10,494 bases of DNA from Deltaproteobacteria bacterium (GCA_011390535.1 JAABSF010000055.1:1-10494), one strand, 5' to 3'. Positions 1-8,147 are shown, counted from the stretch's first letter. A program made the numbers and translations. The notes: generated by a model from the sequence alone, not told the origin.

Positions 1-52
1 CACCCGCTTATTTTGCCATCGACATGATAAAACGACATGGCTCATAAAAACC

Positions 53-2638
53 TTATTCCACAATAAAGCAAATGTCCGTTTCAGCTTGTGCTGTGTTGTT
101 TTGAACGTCACACTCTTCTATGAGATCGTCTTCGTCCACTACGGCTTGAAAAGACATCTCCGTCTCAATGGTGTGTTCGTATACCAGAGATACCCTCTCC
201 CACGCACCTGGAAGTAAAACCTCGCTCGTGTAAACAGTTCCCAAAAGCTCCGGAGGGTTGTCAGCGTCCTCGTCGGTACGATAAAAATGTACTGGAATCG
301 TGGAGACGGCGCCCGCGCTCCCGTTGTTTGTCACCTTTGCCACCAGTTGCACTTCGCCGGGACACTTAGTGATGGCAGTTAAGGACACAGCCAAATCAGG
401 CACTGGAAACAGAACACCGCCTTGAACGTTTTGCCGATAAGAATTGTAACTCGTCCAACTCGGGACTTCGTTAACAGGGACATCCCACCACCCGCCTTGC
501 AACTCAAAATCGGTGACATGGTAATTAAACTGGTTCCAAACAGGACGCGTCTTTACCCAGCGGTTGTGAGTGTCTCCAAAAACCCGGACCCCTTGTGTTC
601 CTCCAGGTCTTTGACAGACGCCATTTTGATCACACTGATACCCTGCGCTGGAACAAGTTCCGCCTATACCGCCCTCACAAGCGGAGCCCGCGGTGCATTC
701 GGTCAACTCGCACAATAAATCAATTGAAACCCCCGCATCTTTCCAAGAAATGTGACATAGATCTCGCCCAATCGCCTGATCTTGGTTGGACACAACAACG
801 ATCTCGGCGTTGCCGTCGCCGTCTACATCGGCCACTAGAGGATACTCCCCCGCCGTGCGTGAAGAAGAGGGAATTATGGGATCCACCAACTCCGCGCCGG
901 TCAAACCATCATAAATGTGAAAGAAGCATTCGTCGTTATATAAAACCTCTGAGCTCCCGTCCCCTTGAAAATCGAAAACCGAAGACCCGGTTCGCGAGCT
1001 GCTCAGATCCTGTGTTTCGGTCTCCCAGAGAATCATGTCGGTTCGAGCACTCGAACACTCCCCTCCGCTTCGCAAAGGTGGATCCCAACAATCCGGATCA
1101 TATACGATGTACGCGGTCAAACCCGCTACACTGACCTCCATTTTTCCGTCTCCGTCGAAATCGGCGACCGTTGGGGCGCCGCCGGAGCCTCCACCTGGAA
1201 TCGGGATTGTGGCGTCGGCCAAACTCCCTCCAGGCCCCACCAATACACTCCCTGTCTGACCGTCCAAAAAATAAACCCCCGAATTAACGTTTATTACTTC
1301 AGGCCCCGGGTTGTCGGTTAAGACATCAGCCACCGCTAAAAACCCTGAGGACAACCCGTTATCTTCGGTCCATAAGGGTGTCCCACCCAGCACATTGGGA
1401 TCTATCGTTATGGCGTGTGCGGCATCAATCACCTCAGGCATCCCGTCCTCGTTTAGATCGGCCACCACCGTATTGTGTCCACAACCAGTGACAGACACAA
1501 AATCCAGCGAAGGATTGCTGATATCATTCCCATTAAGCACCTGGCACCTGGCTATCACATCAGGCATCCCGTCACCATCTACATCCGCCACTGTTATTCC
1601 GCCGGAATACCAATGAGCCGTCCCTGCGCCGGGACCTGTCGTACGCAGCCCCTCACACGCCGGATATAAAGCCTCATTACATACATCCCCGATCCCTGTG
1701 TTGTCTGCGATACGAATACCTCCGCCGACTATGTTGTATACTATCTCTAACCCAGGGTCATCATCGAAATTTCCCAAAGCGACAGATGTGCCCCCATAAG
1801 GTTTGGGTGCAGCAGGATCATCATCCGATGGAATCGTAAAAAGCACCTCTCCGTTCCCGCTCCCGTCGCCCCTGCCGTCCAGCACGACAATAATAGCATC
1901 AGAGGTAAAAGCAGACCCACGATAGGCAACCACCACGATGTCCGGGATCCCATCCCCGTTCACATCGCCCACCACCGGCGCCGCTATGATGTTTCTATAA
2001 TACTGCCCACTGTAATTAATCCCCGGCCAGAACCATTCCTGAATCGGCTCAATCTCGGTAAAATTAGGCTCTCCTTCACAAAGAGGCCCCGACGGTAAGG
2101 GCAGACAGCGTCCTATAGTCTCTTCGCAATACCAATCCTCATCCAAACAATCGAAGAAATTTTCGCATTCATCCCCCCAAGTTACACACTCGTTTTCAAG
2201 GCAAACCTGATCTGTGGATGAACAGCATACATCCAGGTTCTCTCCACAAAGAGCCAGACCCGGCAGGCAATCCGCCGCACAATCAACCCCATCCAAACAA
2301 ATCTCTCCCGGTTCACAACAGACCTCGGAATTTCGACCACAGCGTACGTTTTCGCAAATCGGCAAACATTGCCAATCATTCACACATTCCTCGTCTTCTT
2401 CGCAACACACTCCGGCCGGTCCGCACGGATCTCCAAATTGGCATTCGGCGCCTCCATCATCACCAGCATCCCCCTCCAAAGTCCCATCCACTTCTTCTCC
2501 AGCGTCAACCTCCCCTTCACCGCTGCCGGGGTCGTTCCCACAACCTCCCTGTAAAAACAGGCTGATTATTATAAACCATGCAAAACCACAAAAAACCTTC
2601 CTTCCAAAAACCCTCATAAAGGCGTTTCGACATTTCAT
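53..2638 (-). CDS. Large Cys-rich VCBS/FG-GAP repeat surface lipoprotein with C-terminal CARDB-like domain
   Basis: An 861-residue exported protein, probably a surface-displayed lipoprotein. The N-terminus has basic residues, a hydrophobic segment (about 16-30) and Cys33 in LQGGC. This is a poor lipobox because Gln sits at -3, so lipidation is likely but not certain. A short acidic Gly/Asp/Glu linker (34-64) follows. Then come three tandem Cys modules of the form C-G-x5-CC-x5/6-C-x4/5-C (72-91, 100-120, 131-151) and a fourth Cys cluster (158-178). From about 220 to 620 there are about eight calcium-binding-like VCBS/FG-GAP repeats, recognisable by DVNGDGIPD, DVDGDGMPD, DLNEDGMPE, DFDGDGKME and DVDGDGNAE; these normally build a beta-propeller. 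A WNQFNYHVTDFE...SYRQN segment (701-737) leads into a CARDB-like beta-sandwich (747-855, starting PDLAVSL). The ATG at 2638 has AGGAG seven bases upstream (2646-2650). The ligand and role are unknown; adhesion or surface binding is the family-level guess. Confidence 0.85.
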   Translation of the reverse strand: MKCRNAFMRVFGRKVFCGFAWFIIISLFLQGGCGNDPGSGEGEVDAGEEVDGTLEGDAGDDGGAECQFGDPCGPAGVCCEEDEECVNDWQCLPICENVRCGRNSEVCCEPGEICLDGVDCAADCLPGLALCGENLDVCCSSTDQVCLENECVTWGDECENFFDCLDEDWYCEETIGRCLPLPSGPLCEGEPNFTEIEPIQEWFWPGINYSGQYYRNIIAAPVVGDVNGDGIPDIVVVAYRGSAFTSDAIIVVLDGRGDGSGNGEVLFTIPSDDDPAAPKPYGGTSVALGNFDDDPGLEIVYNIVGGGIRIADNTGIGDVCNEALYPACEGLRTTGPGAGTAHWYSGGITVADVDGDGMPDVIARCQVLNGNDISNPSLDFVSVTGCGHNTVVADLNEDGMPEVIDAAHAITIDPNVLGGTPLWTEDNGLSSGFLAVADVLTDNPGPEVINVNSGVYFLDGQTGSVLVGPGGSLADATIPIPGGGSGGAPTVADFDGDGKMEVSVAGLTAYIVYDPDCWDPPLRSGGECSSARTDMILWETETQDLSSSRTGSSVFDFQGDGSSEVLYNDECFFHIYDGLTGAELVDPIIPSSSRTAGEYPLVADVDGDGNAEIVVVSNQDQAIGRDLCHISWKDAGVSIDLLCELTECTAGSACEGGIGGTCSSAGYQCDQNGVCQRPGGTQGVRVFGDTHNRWVKTRPVWNQFNYHVTDFELQGGWWDVPVNEVPSWTSYNSYRQNVQGGVLFPVPDLAVSLTAITKCPGEVQLVAKVTNNGSAGAVSTIPVHFYRTDEDADNPPELLGTVYTSEVLLPGAWERVSLVYEHTIETEMSFQAVVDEDDLIEECDVQNNTAQAETDICFIVE

Positions 2639-2655
2639 GGGAACTCTCCTCTTTA

Positions 2656-2681
2656 CTATTTGCTATTTCCTATTTGTATTT
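2656..2681 (-). repeat. Heptanucleotide tandem repeat in the leader of the VCBS lipoprotein gene
   Basis: On the plus strand the units read CTATTTG, CTATTTC, CTATTTG and then a partial TATTT, giving about 3.7 copies of a 7-base unit with one mismatch. The array sits directly upstream of the Shine-Dalgarno of the large lipoprotein gene, 18 bases from its ATG. It overlaps a possible -10 element at 2678-2683. The repeat itself is plainly visible. A regulatory effect through copy-number change is only inference. Confidence 0.7.
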
Positions 2682-2707
2682 AACTACGTTTAGTTACGTC
2701 ACACCAA
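2678..2707 (-). promoter_or_regulatory. Weak candidate promoter with an internal dyad for the VCBS lipoprotein gene
   Basis: On the minus strand TTGGTG (2707-2702) and TTAAAT (2683-2678) are 18 bases apart, each a partial match to the -35 and -10 consensus. A perfect 6-base dyad, TAACTA-cgtt-TAGTTA (2681-2696), lies within the spacer and touches the -10 box. The 165-base gap upstream (2639-2803), in contrast to the overlapping genes before it, makes an independent promoter plausible. The gap also holds a 7-C run (2779-2785). I see no convincing rho-independent terminator after the kinase gene, so read-through remains possible. Confidence 0.28.
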
Positions 2708-2803
2708 AAGCTCTGATCCAGGCATCCATGCTAACCAGTTTACTCGAATCGCAACGAACTTAGTGTACCATTTTTGAGCCCCCCCGTTTAGAAATAAAAT
2801 TTT

Positions 2804-5266
2804 CTAGAGTTGTTCCAGCACTTCTCTTAGCTGACTCCAAGAAAAGGGTTTTTGTATAAAACTCTTCGCGCCTTCCTTTAAAATTTGATGTGCAGCGCCT
2901 TCATAGCTGTAACCCGATACCGCTATGACATACGGGTCGCCGAAGCGCCTCTTCATCTCCCTGTATACGGTCAAACCATCGGTATCGGGCAACCCAAGAT
3001 CCAGTATTGTCAAATCAGGACTTTTCTCGAAATCGTCCAACACCCCTTCCAGCTCTTTCCAGCATCTCGCACAAACCACTCGATACCCGGCTTGCTCCAA
3101 CATCCTTCGCCCCGCCCTGAGCATAGGCTCTTGATCATCGACTACCAACGCGGTTCCCTTGAAATGGGGTGCCTTTGAAGGCTTCTTTTTTATCTTTTTT
3201 TCTTTTCGTTCCTGAGATGATGCAGGCAAAAAAACTTTAAATGTAGAACCCTCACCTGGTGATGATTCCACACATATGTGTCCTCCATGATCTCGAATTA
3301 TCCCCCAACACACCGAAAGTCCTAACCCGATACCTTTATCTTGACTCTTAGTAGTGAAAAAAGGCTCAAAAATATGAGGTTTATTTTCTTCTTGGATGCC
3401 ACTTCCGTCGTCCCTGACTGACAGTTCTATCACCCCGGAGGATTCGCCTTTTAGTCCTAAGGGCTGGTCCGATTGAATCGTGGGCCTTTTTGTATCACCT
3501 TTAAATTTTTCCGTTTTAAAATCAGCTTTCTTTCTTGTTCTGGGCCGGATGAGTTGCAACCGGTTCGAATCAGACCGCTCCTTCAAATAATCTTGAGATG
3601 CATCGAGATGCACGTAAGGTGGCAGCTGTTTTAATTTCCTTACGCCGATTTTTATGGTTCCCTGATTATCTATGGCATCATAGGCGTTCATGCAAAGATT
3701 CATCACTACCCGAGCAAGCTGTCCTGAATCTCCTCTTACTAGGGGGTTCTCGGCCTTAATATTTACAACCACCGATACATTGGCGGAAAATATCCTGCCC
3801 AACAACTGAACAACCTCATCTACTATCCGGTCCAGCTCAATATCTTCGTTTTTTCTGGTCCCACCGCGGGCAAAAGACAAAATTTGAGAGGTGAGCTCAG
3901 AACCCTTTCTCGCCGCCTGTACAATCCCCGCCACATCCGCCCGACATCTATGATCATCGGCCAATTGCACCTCTAAAACCGAAGCAAGCCCCAACACGGC
4001 CCCCAGAACATTGTTAAAATCATGTGCCACTCCCGCCGCCAACCTCCCGAGGCTCTCCATTCTCTGGAACTGGTCCACCTGCTCCTGAAGCTTTCTCTTC
4101 TCCGTCACGTCTCGCGCAGTCCCGTGTATCTGGAAAACCGTTGCTTCCTGAACAATAGGTGCCAGGGCAACCTCCAACACATGCACAACATCCCTCTTTC
4201 CCACCATTTCAACCTCCACGTCCACGTGCTCACCACCTGTTGTTCTATTCAGTGCTTCAAAAAACACCTCTCCACTGAATTCAGTCAAAAGCTCAGAGAA
4301 GCGGCGTCCCACGATCTGATGTCGGGGTTGCCCTCTCAATGCAACCCCGGCCATGTTCATCTCTAAAACCACCCCGGTAGTGTCCATGCAGAATATGAGA
4401 TCCCTTGAAGACTCAAATAGGTCACGATACCTCTCTTCTGATTGTCGCAGCCTCTCTTCAAGCCGGTGCTGCAAAGTATAATCCCGCGCAATTCCTAAAA
4501 TCCGAGGTTTTGCATCAGGCCCCTGGATAACGATGGCATTCACTTCCACCGGTATGCGCCCTCCATCTCGACAGATCAGGTGGTAATGCATATTGCGATG
4601 AATGAATTCGCCGCCGACCATCTGATCCAACACCACATCTAAATTCATCTGATCGGTAGGACTCAACAAATCACGCAAATTTAATTTTGAAAATGTACTC
4701 GGTGTATAACCCAACAGCTCAATAGCCATCCCGTTTACATAGAGCAGATTTCCCTTGTCATCCACCTCGAACACAATGTCCGGCAACAAATCCAACAATA
4801 TACGCGACTGCTGTATGCCATCGGTTATTTCTTCGGCTACAAAACCTTTAGATCTCGAACCACCGGCAAGGCTCTCCAAGTTAAGTACCACCAACACTTG
4901 TGGGCCCACCGAACCTTCGTCATCGTTCAACTTGCAGGCCCGTACCCTCCAGTGCAGCTCCCCTCCGCCGGATCGAACGACACTCAACCTGGCACTAGTT
5001 TCACGCCCTGTACGAAGACATGTCCCGGCAACTCTCTCGATGGTTTTCCCATATCCTCTGGACCCAAGAGCCTCCATACATGGTTTACCCCTATCGCCAC
5101 CCTCCTCACCTCCATCCACACCAAGAACGGACTGGGCCGCCTTGTTCCAAAAGACGACACACAAATCTTCATCACAAATAAGAGCGGGCTCGCGCAGAAA
5201 AGAGACAACTCTTTCCAAAACGCCGTCATGTAACTGCAATGGACTTGAAACTGAATCCCCGCTCAA
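2804..5266 (-). CDS. Soluble hybrid sensor histidine kinase (three PAS, HisKA, HATPase, receiver)
   Basis: An 820-residue kinase with no signal peptide or membrane span, so probably a cytoplasmic sensor. Order of domains: PAS-like (about 15-130), PAS (about 155-265), PAS (about 280-390) with short coiled linkers, HisKA with phospho-acceptor His415 in GVAHDFNN, HATPase with N-box N523/N527, G1 box DDGSGI (619-624), F-box FEPFFTTK (633-640) and G2 box GIGLGLS (645-651), then a receiver (about 703-820). The receiver has Asp710/Asp711, phospho-acceptor Asp756, Ser784 and Lys806 all in place. An unusual Lys/Arg-rich insert of about 50 residues lies between the N and G1 boxes (about 545-605). The start is TTG at 5266. 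It overlaps the upstream TGA stop by four bases and has GAGGAG eight bases before it. No DNA-binding output is fused, so signalling must go through the receiver or a distant phosphotransfer partner. Its tight coupling suggests it serves the MoxR/Tiki-VWA pair upstream. Confidence 0.92.
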   Translation of the reverse strand: MSGDSVSSPLQLHDGVLERVVSFLREPALICDEDLCVVFWNKAAQSVLGVDGGEEGGDRGKPCMEALGSRGYGKTIERVAGTCLRTGRETSARLSVVRSGGGELHWRVRACKLNDDEGSVGPQVLVVLNLESLAGGSRSKGFVAEEITDGIQQSRILLDLLPDIVFEVDDKGNLLYVNGMAIELLGYTPSTFSKLNLRDLLSPTDQMNLDVVLDQMVGGEFIHRNMHYHLICRDGGRIPVEVNAIVIQGPDAKPRILGIARDYTLQHRLEERLRQSEERYRDLFESSRDLIFCMDTTGVVLEMNMAGVALRGQPRHQIVGRRFSELLTEFSGEVFFEALNRTTGGEHVDVEVEMVGKRDVVHVLEVALAPIVQEATVFQIHGTARDVTEKRKLQEQVDQFQRMESLGRLAAGVAHDFNNVLGAVLGLASVLEVQLADDHRCRADVAGIVQAARKGSELTSQILSFARGGTRKNEDIELDRIVDEVVQLLGRIFSANVSVVVNIKAENPLVRGDSGQLARVVMNLCMNAYDAIDNQGTIKIGVRKLKQLPPYVHLDASQDYLKERSDSNRLQLIRPRTRKKADFKTEKFKGDTKRPTIQSDQPLGLKGESSGVIELSVRDDGSGIQEENKPHIFEPFFTTKSQDKGIGLGLSVCWGIIRDHGGHICVESSPGEGSTFKVFLPASSQERKEKKIKKKPSKAPHFKGTALVVDDQEPMLRAGRRMLEQAGYRVVCARCWKELEGVLDDFEKSPDLTILDLGLPDTDGLTVYREMKRRFGDPYVIAVSGYSYEGAAHQILKEGAKSFIQKPFSWSQLREVLEQL

Positions 5267-7155
5267 TCTATAAACTCCTCAGCATAGCTTCTCACATCAT
5301 GCCCGGCCAAAATATGAAAAAACCGAATACTCTTCACTGTCGGCGGCGAGAGCTGACCCAACGGCAAATAAAAAATCTTCTTTTTAAAACGACCGGCCAA
5401 TCTCTGATATCTCCGACTCGGCGGATATCGGCTTACGTATACTATCATCTCTTCCATGCAGTAGTCCAGTGCAGCCAATAACAGCCGCTCAGGTTTTGTC
5501 TGTGCAATGTCAAAATAAGGATCTTCCCAGATTTGAAACATTCGACCGGGAGGATATGACATCAAAAAACCGCCATATTCTGATCTTGAGATTCCCGGAC
5601 CTACAATTTGGTCACCCATGGATGTCGCATAAAAAGCCATATCTGACTCTTGAGAATGTTCCCCCTGCCAGGTCAGCTTCCAGGGAAACCGCTCAGGTCC
5701 CTTATCATCCGGATCAAAAATCACAACCACCGCACCTACATTACCTCTCACAGGGCGCTTATGTTTCACATATAGGCGACCTTCGTGCCAGTTTCGAACT
5801 GTCTCACGGACATCGATGCCGTCAGCCAACGAAACCTCGAATGGCTCAACCCTTACATTCTCTTCAGAGAAGACCCGTTCTGCACGGCTTTTCAAATAAC
5901 CTCCGAAACCTTCAATAATCAAATCCTCGGGCGGATAGGAACAAATGCCCATGGGTCTCCATGAGCCCTTCCACTGCCCTGGAAATTTCTCCTTCGGGCG
6001 CGGCCTGAGCAACTGCATCAACTTTCTTCGCTGCTTTATTCGCCGCCGAAAACGCATCAACCTCCCTCTTCGGCCAAGGTCTTCCAAAGAAAGTTTCATG
6101 ATAGGAAGGTCATAATCGACTTCCTGTGCCGCGCTCCTGGTCGCTGTGTCCCATACCCGATAGGCAAAATCATCGTCTGCCACACCTCTCGCGGCTATGA
6201 CAATGTGATACAGTTCAGGAGACAACCGCCCCTCCAATAATACCCAGTTGCGGCAGAACTTCAGCGCTGTTTGAATGTATGTAGTGGGCAGTTCTCTGTG
6301 ATCTTTCTCTGCGTATTCCTTAACAGCCATGAGATAGAGGCGCTCCAGGGCTTCCCATCGGTCAGGCACCCAAGAAGAGAAAAGAATCTCGTCCTTATGA
6401 TTCAGCGATGGATTTGGCGCAGATCCACCATTAGGTTTTAAGAGCCCGTTATCAAGAACAATCCTTCGCCTATACTCCTCATACTCATATCTTAAATACG
6501 CGGGCTCCGAAGTTACCTCTTTCGCCGAATCACCATCCAGATGGCTCAAACCAACACCAGAACGGTAGACTCGTCCCAAAGGGCGGGGTTGTGGCTGCTC
6601 CAACAATTCATATACCCGCTTGGCGTGGTATAGCCCGCAGACAAAAAGAATAGGCTCACCATCTTTGTCCAGCCTCTGGAGATGGTGTGCCATACACCTC
6701 TCTCTCTCGGACGGAGGAGAGCCTTCAGCGAAGTTTTCAAAATAAGCTCTACAGTATGCATTCCAGCCTATACGAGTTATTGCATACGGATCCGGCAAAA
6801 CATCCCGATGCTCCTCGCTGACCTCTGTATCCAGATCTATCAAATGAACGGAGAGTTTTTTTTCACGAGCGGACCTAACCGCCTCGGTGAGACCACTAGT
6901 GGACTCTACGAGGAAATATCGGTCATCATTTCTGCGCTTGTAATGGATGACCGAAACGGCAGGAAGCCTGCCCACTGCCGACAGCAAAGACGCCCTTATG
7001 GAGGGAACCAGCTCCAGCGCTACATGTTTAAAGTCTCTACCCAAAATCACCTGACGCACCACGGCCGCATTTTCCATCACACCATGAATCACAGGTAGTA
7101 TCTCTATATTCCTCCAAACCAGGACAGGTTTAGGAGGTGACTTCTCACCGGACAT
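5263..7155 (-). CDS. TraB/Tiki-like hydrolase domain fused to a degenerate VWA-like domain; partner of MoxR ATPase
   Basis: I do not recognise this 630-residue protein as a named family; the following can be seen. Residues about 10-195 carry TraB/Tiki/ChaN-superfamily signatures: LPVIHG with His24, ALEL with Glu48, then RERCMAHHL (151-159) and LFVCGLYH with His177, matching the 'ERDrxMaxxL...VVGxxH' half of TraB proteins. That superfamily includes metal-dependent proteases and other hydrolases. A helical middle (about 259-360) and a very basic patch (about 362-389) follow. The C-terminus has DGIDVRETVRNW (445-456), basic residues and strand AVVVIFDPDD (475-484). This is the layout seen just before and at the first strand of CoxE-like VWA domains, but with DPDDKG instead of DxSGS. 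No signal peptide or clear membrane span is visible, so it is probably cytoplasmic. ATGs at 7173 and 7158 are alternatives. The ATG at 7155 is preferred because GGAGG lies four bases upstream. It overlaps the moxR stop. The domain calls are by motif memory, not by search. Confidence 0.72.
   Translation of the reverse strand: MSGEKSPPKPVLVWRNIEILPVIHGVMENAAVVRQVILGRDFKHVALELVPSIRASLLSAVGRLPAVSVIHYKRRNDDRYFLVESTSGLTEAVRSAREKKLSVHLIDLDTEVSEEHRDVLPDPYAITRIGWNAYCRAYFENFAEGSPPSERERCMAHHLQRLDKDGEPILFVCGLYHAKRVYELLEQPQPRPLGRVYRSGVGLSHLDGDSAKEVTSEPAYLRYEYEEYRRRIVLDNGLLKPNGGSAPNPSLNHKDEILFSSWVPDRWEALERLYLMAVKEYAEKDHRELPTTYIQTALKFCRNWVLLEGRLSPELYHIVIAARGVADDDFAYRVWDTATRSAAQEVDYDLPIMKLSLEDLGRRGRLMRFRRRIKQRRKLMQLLRPRPKEKFPGQWKGSWRPMGICSYPPEDLIIEGFGGYLKSRAERVFSEENVRVEPFEVSLADGIDVRETVRNWHEGRLYVKHKRPVRGNVGAVVVIFDPDDKGPERFPWKLTWQGEHSQESDMAFYATSMGDQIVGPGISRSEYGGFLMSYPPGRMFQIWEDPYFDIAQTKPERLLLAALDYCMEEMIVYVSRYPPSRRYQRLAGRFKKKIFYLPLGQLSPPTVKSIRFFHILAGHDVRSYAEEFID
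5275..5280 (-). promoter_or_regulatory. Shine-Dalgarno GAGGAG fixing the TTG start of the kinase
   Basis: GAGGAG on the minus strand lies eight bases upstream of TTG (5266-5264), inside the end of the preceding coding region. It supports the non-ATG start and translational coupling with the upstream gene, whose stop is TGA at 5265-5263. Confidence 0.75.
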
Positions 7156-8051
7156 CATCCCTCCACGGACCATTGCTGATCCGGCAGATACTTCAACGCT
7201 TCTCCACCCAAGATCATCAACACAGAGCGCTTCAGAGCTGAGACAAGCCTGGCTGAACCGACTCCCGACGCACTTTCGGGCCCGCCACTCACATCTTTTT
7301 CAAGCTCATCTTTATGTCGTACCACTTTCATAGCAAACCGCGCGATATTCACACCGTCTCTTACTGTGTAAGTTTCATCGGATTCATGCGCCGATTGAAG
7401 AAATCTTACAACATAGTCTAAAACCTCCTCATCGGAGAATGGTAGATTCTTGCGCAGGATGAGTTTTTCTTCCGTCGCATCCGGAAAATCGATATATATT
7501 TGGGGCTGAAGACGAGAGTGAATGTACTCTGGAAGATCAAATGTTGATGAATCTTCGTTCATGGTTGTACAAAAACGAAAATCTTCATGAGCATGAATCC
7601 TGGTCCCCGCCACAAGAGACTCTACATATTTTCTCCGGTCCAACAGTGGAGCCAATGAAGCCCACGCCTTCTCACTCATCCTGTTTCCTTCGTCCAAAAT
7701 CAAAACCCCTCCCCGCAGCATCGCGGTCACCACAGGGCTCGCTACATACTTCAGCTCTCTTGGTCCCGACACTACAGGGGTGACCACAAGATCTTCCGGA
7801 CGAGTATCCATAGTAGCCTGAAAAAGATAAACCTCCTTTCCGATAGCCCGGGCCGCTGAATACGCCAAGGTAGTCTTACCTACTCCAGGCTTTCCAACGA
7901 GGCGCGGGCAGAGGGGGATGTCATCTTTATCTATGACCATCCACGACGCCAGCACCTGATGCAATAGATCCTCACGACCGACCCAATCCATATTCAGCTC
8001 AACAGGCTCTGATAAATGAAGCTGCACACCTTGATAATCTATGGTACTCAT
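7155..8051 (-). CDS. MoxR-family AAA+ ATPase
   Basis: A 298-residue AAA+ ATPase of MoxR type, a family of chaperone-like machines that usually act on a partner VWA protein encoded next door. Visible motifs: Walker A GKPGVGKT (53-60), the MoxR-typical region after it (TRPEDLVVTPVV, 83-94), Walker B GVLILDEGNR (115-124) with Asp120/Glu121, sensor 1 Asn165 in TTMNED, arginine finger Arg180 in IHSRLQPQ, and a sensor 2 Arg231 region. The ATG at 8051 is chosen because AAGGAG lies three bases upstream. An in-frame ATG at 8117 would add 22 residues without a ribosome binding site. It is the first gene of a leftward cluster and its stop overlaps the start of the Tiki/VWA-like gene. That neighbour is probably its client or effector, replacing the ordinary VWA protein. 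Confidence 0.93.
   Translation of the reverse strand: MSTIDYQGVQLHLSEPVELNMDWVGREDLLHQVLASWMVIDKDDIPLCPRLVGKPGVGKTTLAYSAARAIGKEVYLFQATMDTRPEDLVVTPVVSGPRELKYVASPVVTAMLRGGVLILDEGNRMSEKAWASLAPLLDRRKYVESLVAGTRIHAHEDFRFCTTMNEDSSTFDLPEYIHSRLQPQIYIDFPDATEEKLILRKNLPFSDEEVLDYVVRFLQSAHESDETYTVRDGVNIARFAMKVVRHKDELEKDVSGGPESASGVGSARLVSALKRSVLMILGGEALKYLPDQQWSVEG
7159..7164 (-). promoter_or_regulatory. Shine-Dalgarno GGAGGG for the Tiki/VWA-like gene
   Basis: GGAGGG on the minus strand lies inside the last codons of moxR, just before tandem ATGs at 7158 and 7155. The spacing favours the 7155 start; the longer ATG at 7173 has no ribosome binding site. The moxR stop (TGA, 7157-7155) overlaps both ATGs, an arrangement typical of reinitiation. 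Confidence 0.65.
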
Positions 8052-8054
8052 AAT

Positions 8055-8060
8055 CTCCTT
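8055..8060 (-). promoter_or_regulatory. Shine-Dalgarno AAGGAG deciding the moxR start
   Basis: AAGGAG on the minus strand is separated by three bases (ATT) from the ATG at 8051-8049. The spacing is short, but the match is strong and no other in-frame start has one. Confidence 0.65.
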
Positions 8061-8147
8061 CCATGTTAGTAATAACAGCCGCATTTTGGTTGAGATTGAA
8101 GGGATACGCAACAGCATTTCTGATTTTTTTTATTCTTCGGCCCAAGA

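Noticed and set aside
1..52. Possible terminator after the VCBS lipoprotein gene (GCCAT/ATGGC pairing and a repeated CATGTCG)
   Set aside because: Only five pairing bases, a long loop and no T-run; too weak to call.
2214..2693. 159-codon rightward open frame antisense to the VCBS lipoprotein gene
   Set aside because: Low-complexity Ser/Pro/His translation, lies opposite a well-supported gene; no ribosome binding site or family signature.
2785..2812. TAGAAA/TTTCTA hairpin just after the kinase stop as a terminator
   Set aside because: AT-only stem of six bases with no U-tract following; a G-run follows instead.
4755..5273. 172-codon rightward open frame antisense to the kinase
   Set aside because: Shadow of the PAS-encoding region; composition is Ser/Pro/Thr-rich and no domain is recognisable.
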